This document shows positions 1-5,464 of a DNA stretch of 5,464 nt, one piece after another. Source of the DNA: Flavobacteriales bacterium (GTDB lineage: Bacteria; Bacteroidota; Bacteroidia; Flavobacteriales_D; Parvicellaceae); NCBI GenBank assembly GCA_015488785.1, contig WFNC01000527.1:1-5464 (forward strand). The letters run 5' to 3'. Position numbers and translations under genes: made by a program. The notes beneath the pieces are model-generated. The model did not search any database. It was not told the DNA's origin and saw nothing but the letters and a program-made list of their open reading frames with translations. Numbering within the stretch: position 1 is the stretch's first letter; each line of letters begins with the position of its first letter.

Positions 1-217
1 ACTTGCTGCCGCAGGAGCGTTAGAATGTATCTTTACTTTATTAGCCCTAAATCATCAAGAGTTTTATCCTAGTTTGAATATTGAAAATCACTTGGCGATA
101 AATGGTTATAGCGCGAGTACTGTTTATAAGAAATTCAAATCAAAATATGCATTATCTAATTCTTTTGGGTTTAATGGAAATTGTACATCTTTAGTTATTT
201 CAAAATATGAGAATTAA
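1..217 (+). CDS. Beta-ketoacyl-ACP synthase (KS, FabF-like), C-terminal fragment
   Basis: The open frame enters from the left edge (first full codon at 2) and ends at TAA 215-217, giving 71 residues. The product would condense malonyl-ACP with an acyl-ACP. The visible part begins with LAAAGALE, which matches the LGAAGAVE helix that follows the second catalytic His of FabF; that His would lie two codons outside the window. Near the end comes LSNSFGFNGNC, the counterpart of the FabF NSFGFGGTN loop that gates the active site, followed by the last strand SLVISKYE. The catalytic Cys and both His residues are upstream and cannot be checked. The stop codon lies inside the next gene (11 bp overlap), so the two are one operon and probably translationally coupled. 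Because the neighbour is a Cys-less KS homologue, I infer this is the active KS of an aryl polyene/flexirubin-type type II system rather than housekeeping FabF. Family assignment is firm; the pathway is inference. Confidence 0.85.
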   Translation, partial: LAAAGALECIFTLLALNHQEFYPSLNIENHLAINGYSASTVYKKFKSKYALSNSFGFNGNCTSLVISKYEN

Positions 218-1244
218 AGCGTCATATCTAATTTCTCCTCAGTCAACAACAACGTTTGAAGGAAAGATTGAAGCAGTAAGTTATCGTAATAATTTGCTAA
301 AAGTAATTGAGCCAAATTGGAAAAATTATATTCCTCGAAACCAATTGAGACGGATGGGTAAAGCCGTTCGACTTGGAACAGGAGCAGGATTAAAATTAAT
401 AGAAAAAGACAACGAGTTTAAAAATTCAGATGCTATAATTATAACGTCAGCCAATGGAGGATTGGAAGACTGTATCAAGTTTCTGAAACAAATGGTCACT
501 TATGGAGACGGAGCATTAACTCCTACCAACTTTGTTCAATCCACACCCAATGCTATTTCTGGAAACATTGCAATGGCTACAGAAAATCATTGTTACAACA
601 TTACACATGTTAACAGTTCATTTTCTTTTATAGACGGTTTAAGAGATGCTTCACTTTTGTTCTACGAAAATTCAAAAGCTAAAATATTGCTTGGTAGTAT
701 AGATGAAATTTCTGATTTTAATTATCGAATAAATGAATTGAGAGGACATTATAAAAAAGAAAAAATAGATTCGCTTCAACTACTTGAGTCAACTACGAAA
801 GGGACCATTTGTGGAGAAAGTGCTGCATTCTTCGGAGTGGTTGATGAAGGAGATGATTTAGTTAAAGTCGTAGGTTTTGATACGTTAATTTCAAGTGATT
901 TGGCAGCTATTAAAGCGTTTGTATCTCAATTCTTAGAAGATAACAATTTAGCATCAACCGATATAGACGGAGTAATGCTTGGATATAATGGAAATCTAAT
1001 TAAAGATGCAATTTACAATGAATTAACGAATACCTATTTTAAGAATGCAAATAGATTTTCATTTAAAGATTTGTTTGGCGAACACCCCTCTGTAATTAGT
1101 GCAGGATTTTGGTACGCCTATCAATTAATAAAAGGTATGCCTCCTCTTAATAAGCCCCTTAATTACAACGGGAATAAACTCAAAAATATTTTAATTTTCA
1201 ATCAATATAATGGCGAAGAGAACAGCTTAATTTTATTAAGTTAA
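207..1244 (+). CDS. Ketosynthase-fold chain-length-factor-like protein lacking catalytic residues (aryl polyene/flexirubin type)
   Basis: This is a complete 345-residue thiolase-fold protein. It begins MRIKASYLISPQ, the usual first strand of ketosynthases, which supports the ATG at 207 despite the 11 bp overlap and absence of a Shine-Dalgarno. Visible landmarks are LTPTNFVQSTPNAISGNIAM (residues 104-123, the KS dimer-interface stretch), GES-AAFF (203-208, matching GEGAA) and a closing FNQYNGEENSLILL strand. The catalytic sites are changed: the nucleophile elbow reads NSSFSFIDG (136-144), with Ser where Cys is expected; the HGTGT site reads LGYNGN (258-263); the GHxxGAAG site reads GEHPSVISAG (291-300). 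It therefore cannot be a normal condensing enzyme. From memory, Bacteroidota flexirubin/aryl polyene clusters carry such proteins with LGYNGD- and SGEY-like motifs. I infer a KSbeta/chain-length-factor role, forming a heterodimer with the upstream KS. It appears to be the last gene of its operon, 45 bp before a terminator. A stand-alone malonyl-ACP decarboxylase or a purely structural role is the alternative. Confidence 0.8.
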   Translation: MRIKASYLISPQSTTTFEGKIEAVSYRNNLLKVIEPNWKNYIPRNQLRRMGKAVRLGTGAGLKLIEKDNEFKNSDAIIITSANGGLEDCIKFLKQMVTYGDGALTPTNFVQSTPNAISGNIAMATENHCYNITHVNSSFSFIDGLRDASLLFYENSKAKILLGSIDEISDFNYRINELRGHYKKEKIDSLQLLESTTKGTICGESAAFFGVVDEGDDLVKVVGFDTLISSDLAAIKAFVSQFLEDNNLASTDIDGVMLGYNGNLIKDAIYNELTNTYFKNANRFSFKDLFGEHPSVISAGFWYAYQLIKGMPPLNKPLNYNGNKLKNILIFNQYNGEENSLILLS

Positions 1245-1289
1245 TGCGTTCTATTTTTTTGTTAGGTTGAGGTTGTGAAAGTTTAAAGC

Positions 1290-1325
1290 AAAAAAAGGCT
1301 TCTTAATTTTAAGAAGCCTTTTTTT
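1290..1325. terminator. Bidirectional intrinsic terminator between convergent genes
   Basis: A perfect 16 bp inverted repeat (1290-1305 with 1310-1325) with a 4-base loop has AGGCTTCTTA as its core arm. It is flanked by seven A on the left and seven T on the right, so it provides a hairpin plus U-tract on both strands. It lies 45 bp after the stop of the + strand ketosynthase-like gene and 15 bp after the stop of the - strand T9SS gene, and so can serve both. Confidence 0.9.
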
Positions 1326-1340
1326 ATTGAGTATGTTCAA

Positions 1341-3443
1341 TTATTTTTGAACAATCATTTTATTTGTAACTCTTGAATTATTAGTTATTACAGAATAGTA
1401 ATAAACACCAGAGCTCAATTTGTCAGCATTTAAAGCTATAGAGTGATTGCCAGAAGTTAAGTTTCCTAATTTTATAACATTCATTATCTTACCAGTTAAA
1501 TCAGTAACTTCAATAGATACATTATTAGAGGTAGCTAATGAAAAGTTTACTTTTGTAATAGAACTAAAAGGATTAGGATAGTTATTTACAAATTCAACTT
1601 CATTGTTTTCATTAATAGAAGAATAACAGTTCCCAACTTGAACAGTAAATGTTTCACTTGCTGTAACAGCATTATTATCAGTCACTGTATATATAACAGT
1701 ATAGTTAGAAGAACCAGTGTAGGCATGAGTAGCGTTACTTGTAGTAGCAGTGTTACCATCACCAAAGTTCCATTCATAAGTATAAGGAGCTTGACCTCCT
1801 TGAGTTTGAGATGTAAAAGAAAGATCGTCATTTATACAGTTATTAGTTACTTGATTAACTGAAGCTGTAGTTGTAAGAACATTTTCAAAGTTCAAACGAA
1901 CCATAGGAGTAATAGCTCCAAAACCACCTCCAAACCAAGTTTGGTCACTCTCTCTTAATACAACTCCTGACTCTGTTCCTGAAGTACCAACTCTAAACTC
2001 AGTACCAGTCCCTCCGTAAGTTCCTACCATTGCAACATACAGAGTCCCTGCATTTAAAGTATATGGATTCGTTAATTTTAATGAAAGTAAAGCATTTGAA
2101 GAAACGTCAGATGAAGTTAAATCATATTCAGCAGAGTTTGCTACTTCTGAATAATTTAAAGAAGTTCCGTTTACTGTAGCCTCATAAAGAGTTACGAATA
2201 CAGTTGCTGAAACATCTGAACCATCACCTACAACAAAATCTATAGAATAAACATCTTCTGATGTTGTAGCTTGAAAAAAGTTCCCCACTTTATAAGCATC
2301 AAGCATTCCTACTGAACTAGTTAAGCTTCCTTCATCTTTTTGGTAAATAAAACCTCCAACATCAAAGCTTCCTCCTGTTAATTGATTATTAGCAGGAACA
2401 TCATCTACCGAGTCACTTTCTAAAGTCCAAGTAAATGAATATGTACCGTCTGCTGTTGGGGTAAATGGTGTTTCAACTTCTAATAGAGAATCGATTGTTC
2501 CTGCTGCTAAATTAACAGATGCAGGACTTGTTCCTGTATATAAACCAGTATTTACATCTACAGTTAATATCACGTTTTTAGCTTCGTTTGCTCCTTCATT
2601 CGTTACAAAGTTGGCAAAACTTACTGGAGCCATTTGTGAAGTAGGAACTTTTGTATATTTTTCTAACCCAACGATTGAAGGAGTCCCCCAAAGTGATTGA
2701 GTAACAGATAGGTCGTTGTCAGTTAAAGAAACTAATGATACATCATCTATAAACCAACCGTAAGTGACCCATGCGTTAGGATTAGTGTCTGTAGGAGTCT
2801 CTGAAGTCCATGAAAAACGAATCCATACTGTTGATGGATTAGCCGCTATAGCAGAAGATATATTTACACTAATATGCATTGGGTTGTCGTATGTGCTACC
2901 TCCTGTTTGAGAAAGTATTTCGATATTACTATTGTCATAAACAGTGGTAAAATTTGTCCCATCTACACTAACTTGTACTGATTGAGCATCGTAAAAATGT
3001 GCTCCAAATTGTTCAAACTCTAACAAAGCTGAATTTCCTCCAGATAATGTTGTAATATCTATAGGAGATGCTGTTGTTATTGTATATTCTAGACCTATAA
3101 CTTGTGTTGCAGGAGAAGCTGAAGGATCTCCGTTATTTACACTTGCGTAGTTACCTCCTGACGTAGAAGTAATACCACTTGTTAAAAACCAACTGTTAGA
3201 TGTATTACCTATACTCCATCCAAAATCAGCCGCTGTTTGCCCTGCATTTGAGATTGTCCAATTTGCCGCAGTAGAAAAATCATCTGTCCAAAATGAACTT
3301 CCTAGAGCTTTTTGAGTAGGGGAGCTAGATTTCACTTTACAAGGCTCTGTTCGTAAGGTACTAAGCGTATTTTTTTGTTGTTGACCGAAAATAGAACCAG
3401 CTACTAACGTTGACATAGCCAACAAAGAGTAAATTTTTTTCAT
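1341..3443 (-). CDS. T9SS-exported multidomain secreted/surface protein with PKD domain and type A sorting domain
   Basis: This 700-residue protein is exported by Sec and then by the type IX system across the outer membrane. The signal peptide is MKK plus a hydrophobic core, with likely cleavage between G20 and Q21. Residues about 49-240 form a jelly-roll/MAM-like domain starting FWTDDFS and ending WFIDDVSLVSL, as in many Bacteroidota adhesins and proteases. Residues 241-362 resemble a CARDB-type Ig fold (NEGANEAKNVILTVDV). Residues 363-520 look like another beta-sandwich that I cannot name. A PKD domain spans about 537-604 (YEWNFGDGN, then YTVIYTVTDNN), flanked by C536 and C606, a possible disulfide pair. 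The T9SS type A C-terminal domain covers about 616-700 (NYPNPF, SSGVYYYSV, NKMIVQK) and is expected to be removed on attachment to the surface or release. No protease or glycosidase catalytic motif is visible, so a binding or structural role is inferred. The gene is monocistronic, bounded by terminators on both sides. The start is set by the MKK signal peptide and an A-rich leader. Confidence 0.9.
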   Translation of the reverse strand: MKKIYSLLAMSTLVAGSIFGQQQKNTLSTLRTEPCKVKSSSPTQKALGSSFWTDDFSTAANWTISNAGQTAADFGWSIGNTSNSWFLTSGITSTSGGNYASVNNGDPSASPATQVIGLEYTITTASPIDITTLSGGNSALLEFEQFGAHFYDAQSVQVSVDGTNFTTVYDNSNIEILSQTGGSTYDNPMHISVNISSAIAANPSTVWIRFSWTSETPTDTNPNAWVTYGWFIDDVSLVSLTDNDLSVTQSLWGTPSIVGLEKYTKVPTSQMAPVSFANFVTNEGANEAKNVILTVDVNTGLYTGTSPASVNLAAGTIDSLLEVETPFTPTADGTYSFTWTLESDSVDDVPANNQLTGGSFDVGGFIYQKDEGSLTSSVGMLDAYKVGNFFQATTSEDVYSIDFVVGDGSDVSATVFVTLYEATVNGTSLNYSEVANSAEYDLTSSDVSSNALLSLKLTNPYTLNAGTLYVAMVGTYGGTGTEFRVGTSGTESGVVLRESDQTWFGGGFGAITPMVRLNFENVLTTTASVNQVTNNCINDDLSFTSQTQGGQAPYTYEWNFGDGNTATTSNATHAYTGSSNYTVIYTVTDNNAVTASETFTVQVGNCYSSINENNEVEFVNNYPNPFSSITKVNFSLATSNNVSIEVTDLTGKIMNVIKLGNLTSGNHSIALNADKLSSGVYYYSVITNNSRVTNKMIVQK

Positions 3444-3483
3444 AATTTTTGTTTTTAATTAATATTATATGTAACAAATAAAC
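3444..3483 (-). promoter_or_regulatory. Short A/T-only leader and probable promoter region of the T9SS gene
   Basis: Only about 40 bases separate the recQ terminator stem from the ATG of the T9SS gene. On the - strand the last part reads TTAAAAACAAAAATT just before ATG, the A-rich, SD-less context usual for Bacteroidota. TTTG occurs at 3486-3483 and 3478-3475, and TATAAT at 3469-3464. However, no good TAnnTTTG element is found at the 17-21 base spacing expected for the Bacteroidota primary sigma factor. The promoter location is thus inferred from the gene arrangement rather than from a clear motif. Confidence 0.3.
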
Positions 3484-3525
3484 AAAAAAAAAAGCAGATA
3501 GTTGCCTATCTGCTTTTTTTTTTTT
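3484..3525 (-). terminator. Intrinsic terminator of recQ
   Basis: A GCAGATAG/CTATCTGC stem (3494-3501 with 3506-3513) with a 4-base loop is extended by ten A (3484-3493) facing twelve T (3514-3525), giving about 18 paired bases. Read on the - strand it begins about 30 bases after the recQ stop codon and ends in a run of ten U, so it fits a recQ terminator. The T-run on the other side would also stop + strand transcription, but there is no + strand gene for it to serve. Confidence 0.85.
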
Positions 3526-3556
3526 CAATTATCATTGATTTTAATACATTAACCCT

Positions 3557-5464
3557 TTAATTTGCTACTTCACTCATGAATTTTATGCGCATTATCCTTA
3601 ATTCTTCTTCAGAGTAAGCTTCTTCAAATTCTTCAAAAGCTTCTTGTATAGAATCTGTTTCGGCATCTTCCATAAAATACTCAAATATTTCTTCTTGTCC
3701 TTCTTCGTCGAGCATATCATTTATGCAATAATCCAAATTGACTTTTGTTCCAGAAGAAACGATTGCTTCTATTTCTGTCAGCAATTCATCGTATTTTATT
3801 CCAACTCCTTTAGCGATATCTTCTAGAGGTAGTTTTCGATCAATATTCATTATTATATTAACTTTTGATCCACTTTTCTTTACAACTGATTTGACTACAA
3901 AATCTTGTGGTCGCTCAATATTATTTTCTTCAACGTATTTTATAATTAGTTCAAGAAATGGATTTCCATAGCGTGTTGCTTTACCTTTTCCAACACCTTG
4001 AATTTGAAGTAACTCATCTTTAGTTATAGGGTATTGAACTGTCATGTCTTCTAATGAAGGATCTTGAAAAACGACAAATGGAGGTACATTTTTTTGTTTC
4101 GCTATTTTTTTTCTTAATTCTTTAAGTAAACCAAACAAGACTGTGTCCAACGCATTTCCTCCTTTTTGGTTGAGGATGATATCGTCTGCAGAATCATCTA
4201 AAAAGTCCTTTTCTTTTATTAATTGAAATGAATACGGTTTTTTTATAAATTCTTTCCCTTTTTCTTTTAAGAATAACGTCCCATAACTTTCAATTTCTTT
4301 ACCTACTAGTCCATTTACGATAACTTGACGTAATACAGCATTCCAATGAGCTGCCCCTTGTTCTTTTCCAAGTCCAAAAAATTCATTTTGAGTATGTTTA
4401 TAGGTCGTCATTGCGGCATTCGTCTTTCCTACTAAAAGATTTACAAAATGATTTACTTTATGTTTTCCAACTACAGAATCGATTGTTTTTAAAACTAATT
4501 TAACGTCTTCTTTTCCTTCAAATTTTTCTTTAGGAAAACGAGAATTATCACACATATCTGCACCTTCTCCGTTAACTTCGTCAAATTCTTCTCCAAAGTA
4601 ATGGAGTAAGAATTTTCTGCGATTCATACTCGTTTCAGCATAAGCAGCGACTTCTTGTAAGAGCTGCATTCCTACTTCTTGTTCCGACAATGGTTTTCCG
4701 TGTAAGAATTTTTCTAGTTTTTCGATGTCCTTATAACTGTAAAAAGCAAGGCAGTGACCTTCTCCTCCGTCTCTTCCTGCTCTTCCTGTTTCTTGGTAGT
4801 AACTTTCTAATGATTTTGGTATATCGTGATGAATTACAAATCGAACATCTGGCTTGTCTATTCCCATACCGAAGGCAATTGTAGCAACGATGACATCAGT
4901 ATCTTCCATTAAAAATTTATCTTGATGTTTTACTCTAGTATTTGCATCTAATCCAGCATGATAAGGGAGGGCATTTATTCCATTGACAACTAATAACTCA
5001 GCTAGCTCTTCTACTTTCTTACGACTTAAGCAATAGACAATCCCTGATTTTCCTTCTCTTTGTTTTATGAATTTTACAAGCTCTTTTTCAACATTATTCT
5101 TAGACCTAATTTCATAATACAAATTTTTACGATTAAACGAATCCTGAAAAACATTTGCTCCTATCATCCCTAAATTCTTTTGAATGTCGTACTGAACTTT
5201 GTCTGTTGCAGTAGCTGTTAAAGCTATGATAGGTACTTTTACTATACTTTCTATAATAGGACGTAAACGTCTATATTCTGGTCTAAAATCGTGTCCCCAT
5301 TCAGAAATGCAGTGCGCTTCGTCAATAGCGAAAAAAGATATTTTTATTTTTTTGAGAAATTCTACATTTTCTTCTTTTGTTAATGATTCTGGTGCGACGT
5401 AAAGTAATTTTGTCTTTCCATCCATTACATCTTGCTTAACTCTTGTAGAGTCAGATTTGTTTAA
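3557..5464 (-). CDS. recQ: ATP-dependent DNA helicase RecQ, N-terminus cut by window edge
   Basis: A superfamily 2 3'-5' DNA helicase acting in recombination and replication-fork repair. The frame stays open to 5464; the first in-frame ATG (5425) lies inside the conserved VMDGKTKLLYVAPESL stretch and is not the true start. About 100 residues with motifs 0, I (Walker A) and Ia are outside. Numbered from that internal Met: DEAH 35-38 followed by the aromatic-rich loop SEWGHDFRPEY, LTATAT 69-74 (motif III), IVYCLSR 129-135 (IV), ATIAFGMGIDKPDVR 181-195 (V) and YYQETGRAGRDG 209-220 (VI, with both Arg). A degenerate zinc-binding segment covers 268-293, an RQC winged helix about 305-400, an HRDC domain about 427-501 with GVGKGKATRYG, an HTH-like segment about 521-570, and an acidic tail 571-610. 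The zinc region keeps only C292 of the four Cys of E. coli RecQ. Helicase motifs are intact as far as visible, so it is probably active. It ends in its own terminator; nothing within the window is cotranscribed with it. Confidence 0.96.
   Translation of the reverse strand, partial: LNKSDSTRVKQDVMDGKTKLLYVAPESLTKEENVEFLKKIKISFFAIDEAHCISEWGHDFRPEYRRLRPIIESIVKVPIIALTATATDKVQYDIQKNLGMIGANVFQDSFNRKNLYYEIRSKNNVEKELVKFIKQREGKSGIVYCLSRKKVEELAELLVVNGINALPYHAGLDANTRVKHQDKFLMEDTDVIVATIAFGMGIDKPDVRFVIHHDIPKSLESYYQETGRAGRDGGEGHCLAFYSYKDIEKLEKFLHGKPLSEQEVGMQLLQEVAAYAETSMNRRKFLLHYFGEEFDEVNGEGADMCDNSRFPKEKFEGKEDVKLVLKTIDSVVGKHKVNHFVNLLVGKTNAAMTTYKHTQNEFFGLGKEQGAAHWNAVLRQVIVNGLVGKEIESYGTLFLKEKGKEFIKKPYSFQLIKEKDFLDDSADDIILNQKGGNALDTVLFGLLKELRKKIAKQKNVPPFVVFQDPSLEDMTVQYPITKDELLQIQGVGKGKATRYGNPFLELIIKYVEENNIERPQDFVVKSVVKKSGSKVNIIMNIDRKLPLEDIAKGVGIKYDELLTEIEAIVSSGTKVNLDYCINDMLDEEGQEEIFEYFMEDAETDSIQEAFEEFEEAYSEEELRIMRIKFMSEVAN

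Noticed and set aside
207..1244. Possibility that the Cys-less ketosynthase gene is a pseudogene
   Set aside because: The frame is full length and uninterrupted, coupled to the upstream KS, and keeps structural KS motifs; loss of active-site residues is the normal state for chain-length-factor proteins.
1638..1862. A + strand open frame of 74 codons inside the T9SS gene
   Set aside because: It lies antisense to the PKD-coding part of a clearly real gene, has Cys/Ser/Ile-rich low-information sequence and no start context; it is a shadow.
3464..3469. TATAAT on the - strand as a sigma70-type -10 box
   Set aside because: Bacteroidota primary sigma factors use TAnnTTTG rather than TATAAT, and such a string is expected by chance in A/T-only sequence.
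3644..3971. Two overlapping + strand open frames antisense to the recQ 3' end
   Set aside because: Both run opposite conserved recQ coding sequence, resemble no known protein and have no independent promoter or start signal.
4690..5402. Further + strand open frames antisense to recQ
   Set aside because: They are opposite helicase motifs III-VI and the DEAH region, which constrain the sequence; their products look like reverse-strand translations.
5423..5425. ATG as the start of recQ
   Set aside because: The frame remains open to the window edge and the residues before this Met (LNKSDSTRVKQDV) continue RecQ homology; helicase motif I must lie upstream, outside the window.
1..5464. CRISPR arrays, tRNA/rRNA genes, insertion sequences, phage or defence genes
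   Set aside because: None was found by reading both strands: no spaced direct repeats, no tRNA-like cloverleaf, no transposase or integrase motifs. The RecQ helicase has no defence-type partner genes in view.

Overview
The window is AT-rich DNA, almost certainly from a marine or freshwater member of the Bacteroidota, class Flavobacteriia. Three things support this: a type IX secretion system (T9SS) cargo protein with a C-terminal NYPNPF...VxxKMIVQK sorting domain, A-rich translation starts without Shine-Dalgarno sequences, and a RecQ of the long Bacteroidota type with an HTH and an acidic tail. All the AT-rich genes look alike in composition, and I see no insertion sequence, phage gene, tRNA, rRNA or CRISPR array.

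Layout. Positions 1-217 (+) hold the last 71 codons of a beta-ketoacyl-ACP synthase. It overlaps by 11 bp an intact gene at 207-1244 (+) for a ketosynthase-fold protein that has lost the catalytic Cys and His residues. The pair looks like a KS/chain-length-factor (KSalpha/KSbeta) couple from the right-hand end of an aryl polyene/flexirubin-type pigment cluster lying mostly to the left of the window. A strong symmetrical hairpin at 1290-1325 ends this operon and also ends the convergent gene. Positions 1341-3443 (-) encode a 700-residue secreted multidomain adhesin-like T9SS protein: signal peptide, jelly-roll domain, beta-sandwich domains, PKD domain and type A sorting domain. A second hairpin at 3484-3525 ends recQ. 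recQ occupies 3557 to the right edge (-) and lacks its N-terminal part, including the Walker A motif, because of the window boundary.

The three transcription units appear functionally unrelated: pigment/lipid-like polyketide synthesis, surface or secreted protein, and DNA repair. There is no clear sign of a previously undescribed system. The points most worth following are the active-site-less KS partner, the loss of most zinc ligands in RecQ, and the very tight promoter space between the recQ terminator and the T9SS gene.
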